48,638 nucleotides of DNA, from contig JASHOE010000175.1 of NCBI GenBank assembly GCA_030041275.1, positions 1 to 48,638 on the forward strand. Reading direction: 5' to 3'. Under the pieces are notes generated by a model. It saw only the letters and a program-made list of their open reading frames with translations. It was not told the origin of the DNA and did not search any database. Source of the stretch: Streptosporangiaceae bacterium. Lineage in GTDB: Bacteria; Actinomycetota; Actinomycetes; Streptosporangiales; Streptosporangiaceae. This document shows, piece by piece, positions 1 to 8,777 of the stretch. How positions within the stretch are numbered: position 1 is the first letter of the stretch; each line of letters opens with the position of its first letter. A program made the position numbers and the translations under genes.

Positions 1-1017
1 CCTGGCAGCAAGCCGCTGCACGAGGTTCAGCTCGGTCCCGACCGCCCAGGCCGATCCCGATGGTGCCTGCTCGATCGTGGAGATGATCTTCTCGGTCGAC
101 CCGATGCGGTCGGCTGCCAGCACGACCTCGTGCTGGCACTCGGGGTGGACCATCACGGTGACGCCGGGGATGCGGGCCCGCACGTCGGTGACGCAGCGGG
201 GCGAGAACCTGCCGTGCACCGAGCAGTGCCCGCGCCAGAGGATCATCGTGGCGTCGTGCAGTTGCTCGGCTGTCAGCCCGCCGGTGTCGCCGGCTGCGTG
301 CGGGTCCCACACGACGCAGTCAGCCAGGCTCATGCCGAGCTCGAGGACTGCGGTGTTGCGGCCAAGGTGCTGATCGGGCAGGAACAGCACCTTGCTGCCC
401 CGGCCGAGCGCCCAGCTCACCGCCTTGCGTGCGTTCGACGACGTGCACACCGTCCCGCCGTGGCGGCCGGTGAAGGCCTTGATGTCGGCCGAGGAGTTCA
501 TGTAGGTCACGGGCACGACCTCGTCGGCGATGCCGAGGTCCTCAAGCGCCTCCCAGCACTGCTCGACCTGGTTGTAGGTGGCCATGTCCGCCATCGAGCA
601 GCCGGCCGCCAGGTCGGGGAGCACGACCTGCTGGGTGTCCGAGGTGAGGATGTCCGCCGACTCGGCCATGAAGTGGACGCCGCAGAACACGATGTACTCG
701 GCTCCCGGCCGAGCCGCCGCGTCCCTGGCCAGCTTGAATGAGTCGCCAGTGACGTCGGCGAACTGGATGACCTCGTCCCGCTGGTAGTGGTGACCGAGAA
801 CGAAGGCGCGGTCGCCGAGCGCGGATCGGGCGGCCCGTGCCCTGGCGACCAGTCCCGGATCGCTGGCTGCCGGCAGCTCACCGGGACAGTCAACACCACG
901 CTCGGACGCGGGATCGGCACCCGCGCCCAGCACGAGCAGGGGCAGTGAGCGGCGGGCACCGGCTCGCTCGGCGCGAGCAGCCGGGTCAGCCGGAAGGGTC
1001 TGTCCTGGCATCGTCAT
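1..1017 (-). CDS. nadA: Quinolinate synthase NadA (3' end cut by window)
   Basis: Makes quinolinate from iminoaspartate and dihydroxyacetone phosphate, the second step of de novo NAD synthesis; a cytosolic [4Fe-4S] enzyme. The minus strand from ATG 1017 reads without a stop to the window edge (339 codons). NadA hallmarks are visible: LGHHYQRDEV, the first cluster cysteine in FCGVHFMAES, YMNSSADIKAF, CTSSNA, LFLPDQHLGRN, the second cluster cysteine in WRGHCSVHGRF and MVHPECQHEV. The third cluster cysteine should lie beyond the window. The N-terminus carries about 65 low-complexity Ala/Arg-rich residues before the conserved part. A Shine-Dalgarno-like CGGAG lies just upstream. A palindrome covers the likely promoter (see 1041-1059). 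Identity is very secure; the exact start could be the second ATG two codons later. Confidence 0.95.
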   Translation of the reverse strand, partial: MTMPGQTLPADPAARAERAGARRSLPLLVLGAGADPASERGVDCPGELPAASDPGLVARARAARSALGDRAFVLGHHYQRDEVIQFADVTGDSFKLARDAAARPGAEYIVFCGVHFMAESADILTSDTQQVVLPDLAAGCSMADMATYNQVEQCWEALEDLGIADEVVPVTYMNSSADIKAFTGRHGGTVCTSSNARKAVSWALGRGSKVLFLPDQHLGRNTAVLELGMSLADCVVWDPHAAGDTGGLTAEQLHDATMILWRGHCSVHGRFSPRCVTDVRARIPGVTVMVHPECQHEVVLAADRIGSTEKIISTIEQAPSGSAWAVGTELNLVQRLAAR

Positions 1018-1040
1018 GACGTGCTCCGATCGCCGCTACT

Positions 1041-1059
1041 TATCGTCTAACTGACGATA
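1041..1059. promoter_or_regulatory. Palindromic candidate operator at the nadA promoter
   Basis: TATCGTC-TAACT-GACGATA is a perfect 7-bp inverted repeat with a 5-bp spacer, ending 24 bp before the nadA ATG. A further TATCGTA half-site follows at 1061-1067. Read on the nadA strand, a TAGTAT -10-like hexamer (1057-1062) overlaps the repeat, so a bound repressor would block the promoter. NAD genes in actinobacteria are commonly repressed by NrtR/NadR-type regulators; assigning this site to one of them is inference. Confidence 0.5.
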
Positions 1060-1210
1060 CTATCGTAGCTCCGGCCAGCGGGCCTCGCGTCGGTCGCCGC
1101 GGGTGATACGGGGGGTTCGAGCCGGGCACCCAAGTCACGAATGCCGCATTAGCGAGGTATGAGGTTAGCCAGACTCGGCAGGCACTCTGCTTGTCCGCCC
1201 GCGTTCGTAT

Positions 1211-1260
1211 CGTGGGTGTCGCTGAGCTATCGCCATGGCAGTAGCACAGCGACACCCACG
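1211..1260. repeat. 50-bp near-perfect palindrome between nadA and erpA
   Basis: Arms 1211-1224 and 1247-1260 are perfect 14-bp inverted repeats (CGTGGGTGTCGCTG / CAGCGACACCCACG). The inner 22 bases continue the symmetry with GCTA/TAGC and GCC/GGC around a central AT, broken only by three small mismatched steps. It lies between two divergently transcribed genes, so a terminator role is not obvious. It may be a regulatory cruciform site or the remnant of a small mobile element. Confidence 0.6.
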
Positions 1261-1428
1261 AGGCGCGAACCGACTGGGCGGCCGCCCAGCCGGGCGGCTA
1301 GCGCGGGCGGCCCGGTCGGCGAGGAATGAGCCGGCCCGCAGTATCGTTGTCAGTGCAGAACGGGCCGTGCCGACCGGGCACCGGCCGCCTGGCGAGCGCC
1401 GGGCTACCCGACCTGGGAGCGATTGCAG

Positions 1429-1779
1429 ATGACGGTTCAGGACGAGGCGACCACCAAGGGCGTGCTTCTCACCGACGCAGCGGCGGCCAAGGTGAGCAGC
1501 CTCCTCCAGCAGGAGGGTCGCGACGACCTGCGGCTGCGTATCGCGGTCCAGCCTGGCGGCTGTTCGGGCCTGCGCTACCAGCTGTACTTCGACGAGCGCG
1601 AAATGGACGGCGACGTGGTCAGCCAGTTCGGCGCGGTGCAGGTCGTGACCGACCGGATGAGCTTCCCGTACCTGGGCGGCGCCACGATCGACTTCGTCGA
1701 CACGATCGAGAAGCAGGGTTTCACGATTGACAACCCGAACGCCACGGGCTCGTGCGCCTGCGGCGACTCGTTCCACTAA
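1429..1779 (+). CDS. erpA: HesB/IscA-type Fe-S cluster insertion protein (ErpA-like)
   Basis: A small A-type carrier of about 116 residues that receives [2Fe-2S]/[4Fe-4S] clusters and passes them to apo-enzymes. The three conserved cysteines are present: one in PGGCSGLRY and two in the C-terminal CAC of GSCACGDSFH. ATG 1429 is preferred because GGGAG lies nine bases before it; a TTG two codons upstream would be too close. Plausible local clients are NadA ([4Fe-4S]) and the Rieske protein QcrA ([2Fe-2S]). The A-type scaffold family is certain; ErpA versus IscA cannot be settled by sequence alone. Confidence 0.9.
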   Translation: MTVQDEATTKGVLLTDAAAAKVSSLLQQEGRDDLRLRIAVQPGGCSGLRYQLYFDEREMDGDVVSQFGAVQVVTDRMSFPYLGGATIDFVDTIEKQGFTIDNPNATGSCACGDSFH

Positions 1780-1973
1780 GCACGTCATAGCGGTCACTGC
1801 CGCCGGCGGCGCAATCAAGCGCCGCGGGCGGCAGTTCTGCGTTTGGGCGTCGGCCGGTGCCGGGCGACAACACCGGACGTCGGAACTGGTGGCGGGCCCC
1901 GGATCCTAGGGCCGTGCTGGCCGTGTAGCCTGTGGGCCGCGACCCCCGCGGACGAGACGGAGAGCTCCTCACG

Positions 1974-2939
1974 ATGCGCATAGCAGTCACCGGTTCGATC
2001 GCCACCGACAACCTCATGACGTTCCCCGGCAGGTTCACCGAGCAGTTCGTGGCGGAGAAGCTGTCCAAGATCTCGCTGTCGTTCTTGGTTAACGGCCTGG
2101 AGATCCGCCGCGGGGGAGTGGCCGCCAACATCGCGTTCGGGCTCGGCTGCCTGGGCCTGCGGCCGCTGCTGGTCGGCACCGTGGGCGACGACTTCGGCGA
2201 CTATCGGCGGTGGCTCGACGAGCACGGCGTCGACACCAGCCCGGTGCGCACGTCGCAGCGCTTCCACACGGCGCGGTTCGTGTGCACCACAGACGCCGAC
2301 CTGAACCAGATCGCGTCGTTCTACCCCGGCGCGATGAGCGAGGACGCGAGCCTCGACCTCAGCGTTCTGGCCGGCCAGGCCGACTTGGTGCTCATCGGCG
2401 CGGGCGATCCCGGAGCCATGCTGAGTCTCACCCGGCAGTGCCGTGACCTGGCGATTCCGTTCGCGGCTGATACCTCGCAGCAGCTGGCCATCCTCGAGGG
2501 CGAGCAGATCCGGCAGCTGCTCGGGGGCGCGAGCTACCTGTTCAGCAACGAGTACGAGGCGTCGCTGACCGAGCAGAAGACGGGCTGGACGGCCGAGGAG
2601 GTCATAGCTCAGGTCGGCACCAGGGTGACAACGCTCGGCGCAGACGGCGTGCGGGTGGACCAGCACGGTGAGCAGCCGCTTGTGGTCGGCCCGGTCAAGG
2701 ACGTCAACCCGGTCGACCCCACCGGTACGGGAGACGCGTTCCGTGCGGGTTTCCTGGCGGCCGTGGCCTGGGGCTTCGACCTCGAGCGCGCCGCGCAGCT
2801 CGGAAACCTCATCGCGGTCCGAGCGCTGGAGACCACCGGGCCGCAGGAATACGCACTCGAGCCAGCCGACCTCATAGCGCGTTGCAAGACGTCGTACGGT
2901 GACGCGGCCGCTGACGACCTCGCCGCGCATCTGATCTAG
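1974..2939 (+). CDS. PfkB-family carbohydrate/nucleoside kinase, adenosine kinase-like
   Basis: A 321-residue ribokinase-fold sugar/nucleoside kinase. PfkB signatures are visible: the Gly-rich RRGGVAANIAFGLGCLG near the N-terminus and the catalytic NPVDPTGTGDAFRAGF, whose GTGD supplies the anion hole and the catalytic Asp. ATG 1974 is chosen over an earlier in-frame GTG at 1932 because GGAGAG lies nine bases before it and MRIAVTGSIATDNLM matches the usual N-terminus. Length and position beside HesB and cytochrome oxidase genes match mycobacterial adenosine kinase AdoK (Rv2202c, about 324 residues). That would make it an adenosine-salvage enzyme, but ribokinase- or fructokinase-like specificity remains possible. 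Confidence 0.85.
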   Translation: MRIAVTGSIATDNLMTFPGRFTEQFVAEKLSKISLSFLVNGLEIRRGGVAANIAFGLGCLGLRPLLVGTVGDDFGDYRRWLDEHGVDTSPVRTSQRFHTARFVCTTDADLNQIASFYPGAMSEDASLDLSVLAGQADLVLIGAGDPGAMLSLTRQCRDLAIPFAADTSQQLAILEGEQIRQLLGGASYLFSNEYEASLTEQKTGWTAEEVIAQVGTRVTTLGADGVRVDQHGEQPLVVGPVKDVNPVDPTGTGDAFRAGFLAAVAWGFDLERAAQLGNLIAVRALETTGPQEYALEPADLIARCKTSYGDAAADDLAAHLI

Positions 2940-3025
2940 CTCTGTCAGGCAGGGAACGACGGAGCCGGCCGCCGGTCCCGCTCGTCCGGCCGCAGCCGCC
3001 GTCGGCCGGCGAGTACTACACGCGG

Positions 3026-3031
3026 TAGCGT
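3026..3031 (+). promoter_or_regulatory. -10 hexamer TAGCGT, leaderless start of ctaG
   Basis: TAGCGT ends seven bases before the ATG at 3039, placing the predicted transcript start on or next to the start codon. No Shine-Dalgarno sequence is present. It is one of several such arrangements in this window. Confidence 0.5.
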
Positions 3032-3038
3032 AAGTGCC

Positions 3039-4094
3039 ATGCAAGCTCTGGCGTCCGGTGCAGCGGTGACGGGACACGCCGCCTATCACGGCCCGCCCGA
3101 GCTCACCGTCCCGCGCGCGTTCAGCTCCTGGATGCTCGACCCGTGGTCGCTCACGGCGATCGTGATACTCGCCGGACTGTACGTGGCAGGTGTGGTCGCG
3201 GCGCGCAGGCGCGGCGAGCCCTGGCCGGCCGCCCGCGTCGTCTTGTTCGTTGGCCTCGGTCTCGGCTTCGGCGTGATCGCCACGATGTCCTTCGTGGGCG
3301 TCTACCAGCCCGTGTTGTTCTACATCCGGGCTGTCCAGACGGTGCTGCTGCTGCTCGTCGTGCCGCTGTTCCTGGCCCTCGGCCGGCCGCTCTCACTGTT
3401 CATCGCCGTCCGGCCGCGAGCGGGGCAGCGGCTCAGGGCGGCGATCGCCAGCCGCGCCGCGCGGCTGGTCACCTTCCCGCCGATCACCACGTTCGTCCTG
3501 GTGCTGACGCCGTTTCTGCTGTACTTCACGCCGTGGTACGCGGCCGGCTTCAGCTCGGGACTTGTCGCCCAGCTCACCCACGTCGCGCTGATCGTGCCGG
3601 GCTTTGTGTTCTTCTGGACGCTGCTCCGCGTGGACCCGGTGCCCCGGGCGTACCCCTACATCGTCACGCTGTGGATCACGGCCGCCGAGGTGATCGGCGA
3701 CGCCGTCCTCGGCATCGCGGTCATCGCCGACACGAGCCTGCTGGCCGGCCCGTACTATCACGCGCTGGCGCGACCGTGGGGGCCGAACCTCGCGACCTCC
3801 CAGGTACTCGGCGGCGGCGTGCTGTGGATTCTCGGCGACATCGTGGGCCTGCCGTTCCTCGCGGCCCAGCTGATCCAGATGATGCGGGAGGACGCGGCGG
3901 ACGCCAAGGTCATCGACGCCGAACTCGACGCAGCCGAGGCCGCTCAGGCCGCGGTGGCGGCGGCTGAGGTCGTCAGTGGACCTGCGCAGGCCGGCGTCGC
4001 CGCAGAAGTAGGGCAGCCCGGGCTACAGCGACCCTGGTGGGAGACAGACCGGCGGTTCTCCGACCGGTTCCGCGCCCTCGACGACCCCGACTAG
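3039..4094 (+). CDS. ctaG: Cytochrome c oxidase assembly protein, CtaG/Caa3_CtaG family
   Basis: A polytopic membrane protein of 351 residues needed in related bacteria for caa3/aa3 oxidase assembly, probably by handling copper. About seven hydrophobic segments can be read, including LTAIVILAGLYVAGVVA, VQTVLLLLVVPLFLAL, ITTFVLVLTPFLLYF and LWITAAEVIGDAVLGI. Family features include the WMLDPW start of the first helix, the ALGRPLSLF turn, FTPWYAA and the late WILGDIVGLPFLAAQLIQM helix. The C-terminal tail (from about residue 285) is Ala/Glu-rich and cytosolic-looking. No copper-binding CxxxC motif is seen, so it is the integral CtaG type, not Cox11. The ctaCDF operon lies 1.6 kb downstream. The gene appears leaderless. 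Confidence 0.85.
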   Translation: MQALASGAAVTGHAAYHGPPELTVPRAFSSWMLDPWSLTAIVILAGLYVAGVVAARRRGEPWPAARVVLFVGLGLGFGVIATMSFVGVYQPVLFYIRAVQTVLLLLVVPLFLALGRPLSLFIAVRPRAGQRLRAAIASRAARLVTFPPITTFVLVLTPFLLYFTPWYAAGFSSGLVAQLTHVALIVPGFVFFWTLLRVDPVPRAYPYIVTLWITAAEVIGDAVLGIAVIADTSLLAGPYYHALARPWGPNLATSQVLGGGVLWILGDIVGLPFLAAQLIQMMREDAADAKVIDAELDAAEAAQAAVAAAEVVSGPAQAGVAAEVGQPGLQRPWWETDRRFSDRFRALDDPD

Positions 4095-4104
4095 GACCGC
4101 AACC

Positions 4105-4344
4105 TCAGTAGCTGCGGCGGACCAGGAACGACCAGCCCCGCACGAGCTCGGCGGACTGGACGAACTCGTGCGACTTCAGCGCGCACCAGGCGGGTACGTC
4201 GGTCTTCGCAGCCGGATCGTCGGCGAGCACCTCGATGGTCTGGCCGATGGTGACGTCTCTGATCCGCTCGGCCAGCATGATGATCGGGATGGGGCACTTC
4301 TTGCCGAGTGCATCCAGCGAGAGCGTGGGGCGGTTCGTCGTCAC
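4105..4344 (-). CDS. tusA: TusA/SirA-family sulfur carrier
   Basis: A 79-residue sulfurtransferase of the TusA fold, carrying persulfide sulfur on the Cys of its N-terminal GKKCPIPIIML motif (the CPxP signature). The C-terminal half, including EVLADDPAAKTDVPAWC, matches the family. Its ATG overlaps the TGA of the upstream cysteine desulfurase (ATGA), so the two are translationally coupled. The obvious inference is sulfur transfer from the desulfurase to this carrier. The final acceptor (tRNA thiolation, molybdenum cofactor or another route) is not shown. It ends ten bases from the convergent ctaG. Confidence 0.9.
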   Translation of the reverse strand: MTTNRPTLSLDALGKKCPIPIIMLAERIRDVTIGQTIEVLADDPAAKTDVPAWCALKSHEFVQSAELVRGWSFLVRRSY

Positions 4345-5549
4345 GCCGATACCTCCGCGGATGTCTCGCCGGTGGTGCCCGCCGCGACAGTCTCCCGTAT
4401 CCGGGCGACGATAGGCGGCAGCGCGTCAAGGAACGCGGTGACCACGGCCTCGTTGGCGTCGCGCGGAAGCGACACCCGGACGTTACCGTGGGTCAGCGCG
4501 CCCATCGCCGCCAGCACGTGGCTCGGCTGCCTGGTGTCGGACACGCACGCGCTGCCGGACGACACCGAGAATCCAGCGCGGTCGAGCTCGGTGACCAGCG
4601 CCTCGCCGTCGACGTAGAGGCACGAGAAGGTGACGAGGTGGGGCAGCCGCGAGTCCGGGTCGCCGTAGACGACGGCTTCCGGCACCCGTTGCGGCACCGC
4701 CGTGCGGATCCGGGCGACGAGAGCGCGCAGCGCGCCGTCCAGGCGGCTCCGTTCCTCGCTCATGGCCGTCAGCGACGCGGCGGCGGCCAGGATGCCCGGC
4801 ACGTTGGGGAAGCCGGGGACGCGGCGGCCCTCGCGGTCGTCAGCCGGAAACGGCTCGCGCCAGCGGGTGGTGCGCCGGACAGCGAGCACACCGACCCCGG
4901 CCGGACCACCCCACTTACGGGCGCTGGCAGCGAGGAGGGACCAGCCCGCCGGCACCGGGTCACGACCCGCGGATGCGCCGGCGTCGACCAGCAGCGGCAC
5001 CCCAGTCCGCTCGCATTCCGCCGCGACCTCTGCCACCGGCTGGATGGTGCCAACCTCGTGGTTCGCCGACTGGAGGCAAGCGAGCAGGGTGCGCTCACGC
5101 TGGGCGGCCGCGGCGAAACCAGCGACGTCCGCGCGCCCCACCTGGTCGACGCCAGCGATGCTGACCGCTGTTCCAGTGACCCGGTGCAGCCAGTCGGCCG
5201 CGTTCAGGACGGCCGAGTGCTCGACGGCGCTGGCGACGAGGTGACCAGGGCCGCGGCTGGCTGACTGCCGGGCCTGGACGGCGCCGAGCACCGCCAGATG
5301 CACGGCCTGTGTGCCGGAGCCTGTGAACGACACCTCGTCCGGGCGGCAATCGAACTCGGCAGCGACTGACTCCCTGGCCTGGTCGAGCAGCAGGCGAGCC
5401 TGCCGGCCCTCGCGGTGCAGCCGCGCCGGGTCAGCCCAGCCGTCATCGAGCGCGGCGAGCAGTGCCTCGCGAGCGCTCGGATGAAGCGGCTCAGCTGAGG
5501 CCGCGTCGAGATAACCGCGCCCGCCTGCGGGCCCGGTACGGTCTCCCAC
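4341..5549 (-). CDS. Cysteine desulfurase, NifS/IscS-type class V aminotransferase
   Basis: A PLP enzyme of about 402 residues that takes sulfur from cysteine as a persulfide. Motifs from the GTG at 5549: GYLDAASAEPLHP at the N-terminus, TGSGTQAVHLAV (cofactor phosphate loop), His111 in SAVEHSAVL, Asp189 in LLVDAGAS, the Schiff-base lysine Lys212 in SARKWGGPAG and the catalytic Cys335 in SSGSACVSDT. The GTG is chosen because homology begins right after it; upstream in-frame codons run into the ctaC promoter region. It is coupled to TusA by an ATGA overlap. The SSGSAC loop is of the general NifS/IscS type; a dedicated role cannot be read from sequence. Confidence 0.9.
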   Translation of the reverse strand: MGDRTGPAGGRGYLDAASAEPLHPSAREALLAALDDGWADPARLHREGRQARLLLDQARESVAAEFDCRPDEVSFTGSGTQAVHLAVLGAVQARQSASRGPGHLVASAVEHSAVLNAADWLHRVTGTAVSIAGVDQVGRADVAGFAAAAQRERTLLACLQSANHEVGTIQPVAEVAAECERTGVPLLVDAGASAGRDPVPAGWSLLAASARKWGGPAGVGVLAVRRTTRWREPFPADDREGRRVPGFPNVPGILAAAASLTAMSEERSRLDGALRALVARIRTAVPQRVPEAVVYGDPDSRLPHLVTFSCLYVDGEALVTELDRAGFSVSSGSACVSDTRQPSHVLAAMGALTHGNVRVSLPRDANEAVVTAFLDALPPIVARIRETVAAGTTGETSAEVSA

Positions 5550-5720
5550 GCTCCCGACTCTAGCCAGACTGCTCGGCAGTCGGCGCAGACTGGGCCGTGG
5601 CAGGCCGGGGGTACCCCCTACGACAACTCGTCGGCGTTGTACTGTTTTCCACGACAGGCTGTAGGACGTCGAACCCATCCGGCCGCAGGCGCCGGGACTT
5701 AGCTGCTGGGAAGGCCAACT

Positions 5721-6635
5721 GTGAGTCCCATTGACCGGGCCGCCGGCGACGCCGCCCCGCCTCCCAGGGCGCGGACGCGGCTAATCCGGCGCTGGCTGCT
5801 GCGCGGCGTCCTCGCCGCCGGGCTCGTCCTCGTCACGACCGGCTGTGACGCCACGGATGTTGAACGGCTCGGGCTGCGCAACCCGCTTACCACCCAGGCC
5901 AAGCTCATCGTCGACCTGTGGCAGGGCGCCTGGATCGCTGCCCTAGCCGTGGGCGTGGTGGTCTGGGGCGGCATCTTGTGGACGGTCATCTTCCACCGCA
6001 AGCGCGGCGACCACATCCCCGCCCAGGTGCGGTACAACCTGCCGATCGAGATGCTCTACACCGTCGTCCCGTTCATCATGGTCGGCATCTTGTTCTACTT
6101 CACCGCCAGGGACGAGAACAGGATCGACGCGCTGTCGGCCAAGCCGCAGGTCGTCGTCGATGTCACCGGCTTCCAGTGGAGCTGGGAGTTCCAGTACCCG
6201 GGTTACCCGGTCAAGGACTCGGCGCACGGCGTGACCGAGGTCGGCGAGATGTGGAACGGACGACTCCCCGCGACCAACAACGGGAGTGATTGCCTCAAGC
6301 CCGCGACCGCGGATGACTGCACCCTGCCGCTGCTGGAGATCCCGGAGCACGAGACGGTGCGGTTCAACCTCACCTCGAACGACGTCGTGCACTCCTTCTG
6401 GGTGCTGCCGTTCGACTTCAAGCGCGACGTCTTGCCCGATCACCCGAACCACTTCCAGGTCTACCCGACCGCGACCCTGTACAGCGGCTACGACACCATC
6501 GGCCGGTGCTCGGAGCTGTGCGGCTTGTACCACAGCCGGATGCTCTTCCGGATCAAGATCGTGACTCCTGCCCAGTTCACGGCGTGGATCACGGCACAGC
6601 AGAAGCTGGAGAACGCATCTGGGGGTGCTCAGTGA
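5721..6635 (+). CDS. ctaC: Cytochrome c oxidase subunit II (CtaC), lipoprotein
   Basis: Carries the CuA centre that accepts electrons from the cytochrome bcc complex. About 304 residues from GTG 5721, with GGGAAGG just upstream. A signal sequence with lipobox LVTTGC (Cys near residue 46) predicts lipid anchoring. Two membrane helices follow ([21 protein letters not shown] and [19 protein letters not shown]), then the cupredoxin domain with [15 protein letters not shown] and the CuA ligand cluster [12 protein letters not shown]. An insert at about residues 175-200, containing two cysteines, sits before the PEHETVRF strand. It is first of the ctaC-ctaD-ctaF operon; the next gene starts within its stop codon (GTGA overlap). 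Confidence 0.97.
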   Translation: MSPIDRAAGDAAPPPRARTRLIRRWLLRGVLAAGLVLVTTGCDATDVERLGLRNPLTTQAKLIVDLWQGAWIAALAVGVVVWGGILWTVIFHRKRGDHIPAQVRYNLPIEMLYTVVPFIMVGILFYFTARDENRIDALSAKPQVVVDVTGFQWSWEFQYPGYPVKDSAHGVTEVGEMWNGRLPATNNGSDCLKPATADDCTLPLLEIPEHETVRFNLTSNDVVHSFWVLPFDFKRDVLPDHPNHFQVYPTATLYSGYDTIGRCSELCGLYHSRMLFRIKIVTPAQFTAWITAQQKLENASGGAQ

Positions 6636-8338
6636 CCACGTACCAGCAGCCGTACGCGCAGCCGGGGGCGGCGACTGCGCGGCCGTACCGGAAGGGCTCG
6701 CTGCTCGCGGACTGGCTGTCGACGACTGACCACAAGATCATCGGTCACTTGTACTTGATCACGTCGTTCGTGTTCTTCATGATCGGCGGCGCCATGGCGA
6801 TGATCATGCGCGCGCAGCTGATGGGCCCGGACAACACGATCGTGTCCGACCAGCAGTACAACGAGCTGTTCACCATGCACGGCACGATCATGCTGCTGCT
6901 GTTCGCCACGCCGTTGTTCGTTGGCTTCGCAAACGAGATCATGCCACTGCAGATCGGCGCGCCCGACGTGGCGTTCCCGCGGCTCAACCTGCTGAGCTAC
7001 TACATGTTCACGTTCGGCGGCACCATCTTGCTGCTGAGCTTCCTCACGCCCGGCGGCGCGGCGGCGTTTGGCTGGTACGCCTACTCGCCGCTGACCAGCG
7101 CGCAGTACACGCCGGGCATCGGCGGCGACATGTGGATCATGGGTCTCGTGCTGTCCGGCCTGGGCACCATCCTCAGCGGCGTGAACTTCATTACCACCAT
7201 CCTGTGCATGCGCGCCCCCGGCATGACCATGTTCCGGATGCCGATCTTCACCTGGAACATCCTGCTGACCTCCATGCTGGTGATCCTCGCCTTTCCGGTG
7301 CTCGCCGCGGCCTTGCTGGTGCTGGAAATCGACCGAAAACTCGGCGCGCAGGTGTTCTCCGCCAGCAGTGGCGGGGCGATCTTGTGGCAGCACTTGTTCT
7401 GGTTCTTCGGCCATCCGGAGGTCTATATCGTGGCGTTGCCGTTCTTCGGCATCGCCACCGAAGTCCTGCCGGTGTTCTCCCGCAAGCCGCTGTTCGGCTA
7501 CAAGGGCCTGGTGGCTGCCACGATCGCCATCGCCGGCCTGTCCCTGACGGTCTGGGCGCATCACATGTTCACCACCGGGGCGGTGCTGCTGCCGTTCTTC
7601 TCGTTCATGACGTATCTGATCGCGGTGCCCACCGGGGTGAAGTTCTTCAACTGGCTGGGCACCATCTGGCGAGGTCAGCTCACCTTTGAACCCGCCATGC
7701 TGTTCATCCTCGGCTTCATGATCGTGTTCCTGTTCGGCGGGCTCACCGGGGTCATCCTGGCGTCGCCGCCGCTGGACTTCGCGGTCAGTGACTCCTACTT
7801 CGTCGTCGCGCACTTCCACTACGTGCTGTTCGGCACCGTGGTGTTCTGCATGTTCGGCGGGTTCTACTTCTGGTGGCCGAAGTGGACCGGCAAGATGCTC
7901 GATTACCGGCTTGGCCAGTGGCACTTCTGGAGCGTGTTCATCGGGTTCAACATGACGTTCCTGGTGCAGCACTGGCTGGGCGTCATGGGCATGCCGCGCC
8001 GCGTCGCGAACTACCCGTTCCTTCCGCACCTGGCCACGACGCTGAACGATGTGTCGTCGATCGGCGCGTTCATCCTCGGGGCATCGAACTTCATCTTCTT
8101 CTACAACATCTACATCACGTGGAAGCGGGGGGAGCAGGTCACCGCCGACGACCCGTGGGGCTTCGCCAACTCGCTGGAGTGGGCCACGTCGTGTCCGCCG
8201 CCACGGCACAACTTCACCTCGATCCCGCGGATCAGGTCAGAACGACCCGCCTTTGACCTGCACTACCCGCACATCAGATCGGGCCGGGACCGGCACGCTG
8301 AGCTGGCGAATCAGCAGTCGATCGGAGCAGGATCGTGA
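6632..8338 (+). CDS. ctaD: Cytochrome c oxidase subunit I (CtaD)
   Basis: The catalytic haem a / haem a3-CuB subunit of the aa3 terminal oxidase, 568 residues, twelve-helix membrane protein. The GTG at 6632 overlaps the ctaC stop and is followed by [12 protein letters not shown]. Metal ligands are visible: His in [11 protein letters not shown] (haem a), FFGHPEVYI (CuB His and the cross-linked Tyr, also the K-channel region), WAHHMFTTG (CuB His pair) and HFHYVLFG (haem a3 and haem a His). It is followed by ctaF with a GTGA overlap. A start further upstream, inside ctaC, is rejected because that part shows no homology. Confidence 0.98.
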   Translation: MTTYQQPYAQPGAATARPYRKGSLLADWLSTTDHKIIGHLYLITSFVFFMIGGAMAMIMRAQLMGPDNTIVSDQQYNELFTMHGTIMLLLFATPLFVGFANEIMPLQIGAPDVAFPRLNLLSYYMFTFGGTILLLSFLTPGGAAAFGWYAYSPLTSAQYTPGIGGDMWIMGLVLSGLGTILSGVNFITTILCMRAPGMTMFRMPIFTWNILLTSMLVILAFPVLAAALLVLEIDRKLGAQVFSASSGGAILWQHLFWFFGHPEVYIVALPFFGIATEVLPVFSRKPLFGYKGLVAATIAIAGLSLTVWAHHMFTTGAVLLPFFSFMTYLIAVPTGVKFFNWLGTIWRGQLTFEPAMLFILGFMIVFLFGGLTGVILASPPLDFAVSDSYFVVAHFHYVLFGTVVFCMFGGFYFWWPKWTGKMLDYRLGQWHFWSVFIGFNMTFLVQHWLGVMGMPRRVANYPFLPHLATTLNDVSSIGAFILGASNFIFFYNIYITWKRGEQVTADDPWGFANSLEWATSCPPPRHNFTSIPRIRSERPAFDLHYPHIRSGRDRHAELANQQSIGAGS

Positions 8339-8730
8339 AAGTAGAGGCGTACCTCTTCCTCGGCTGCGCCGTTTTCTTCGGCGGCTCCGACATCGTCTAC
8401 TGGTATTTCTCGCACGACCCCACGGGGACGACCGCGCTCGCGCTGTCCGTCGCGCTGGCGTTCCTGATCGGGTTTTACGTACTCTTCACAGGCCGCAGGC
8501 TGCCGGAGCGTCCGGAGGACAGCCCGGACGGTGAGATCGATGAGGGCGTCGGCGAGCTGGGCTTCTTCAGCCCGCACAGCTGGTGGCCACTGTTCGTCGG
8601 TCTGGGCGCCGCGACCGCCGCGATCGGCGTCGCGATCGGCTGGTGGTTGTTCCTCATCGGCCTGCTGATGACGGTCCTCGCAGTGATCGGGTTCGTCTTC
8701 GAGTACTACCGCGGCCACTACGCGCACTGA
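8335..8730 (+). CDS. ctaF: Cytochrome c oxidase subunit IV, actinobacterial type (CtaF)
   Basis: A small integral-membrane subunit of the actinobacterial aa3 oxidase, 131 residues. Four hydrophobic segments: [59 protein letters not shown] and [21 protein letters not shown]. The loop [28 protein letters not shown] is typical of this family, whose members start MKxEAxLF. The start codon is GTG overlapping the ctaD stop. It closes the ctaCDF operon; a strong hairpin follows directly. Confidence 0.93.
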   Translation: MKVEAYLFLGCAVFFGGSDIVYWYFSHDPTGTTALALSVALAFLIGFYVLFTGRRLPERPEDSPDGEIDEGVGELGFFSPHSWWPLFVGLGAATAAIGVAIGWWLFLIGLLMTVLAVIGFVFEYYRGHYAH

Positions 8731-8731
8731 C

Positions 8732-8773
8732 GCCCGCGCCGCGGCTGGAGTGGCTGCTGGTAGCGGCGCGGGC
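8732..8773. terminator. Hairpin after ctaCDF, between convergent genes
   Basis: A perfect 11-bp inverted repeat (GCCCGCGCCGC at 8732-8742, GCGGCGCGGGC at 8763-8773) with a 20-base loop starts two bases after the ctaF stop and ends just before the stop of the convergent LLM gene. No U-run follows, as is common in actinomycetes. It may serve both strands. Confidence 0.6.
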
Positions 8774-8777
8774 CCCG

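Larger units (their letters stand above)
1018..1428. other. Divergent intergenic region, no gene seen
   Basis: This 411-base gap separates nadA (leftward) from the HesB-family gene (rightward). It holds the nadA promoter palindrome (1041-1059) and the 50-bp palindrome (1211-1260). Short open frames exist on both strands, but they show no domain, no convincing ribosome-binding site and are Arg/Pro-rich as expected of high-GC shadow frames. I see no coding gene here. Confidence 0.6.

Noticed and set aside
1110..1140. GGTTCGAGCC sequence resembling a tRNA T-loop
   Set aside because: The flanking bases do not form a five-pair T-stem and no acceptor, D or anticodon stem can be built upstream.
6629..8209. 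Long open frame on the minus strand opposite ctaD (about 526 codons)
   Set aside because: It is an antisense shadow of the very GC-rich ctaD; composition is Arg/Glu/His/Gln-rich with no motif, and ctaD itself is certain.
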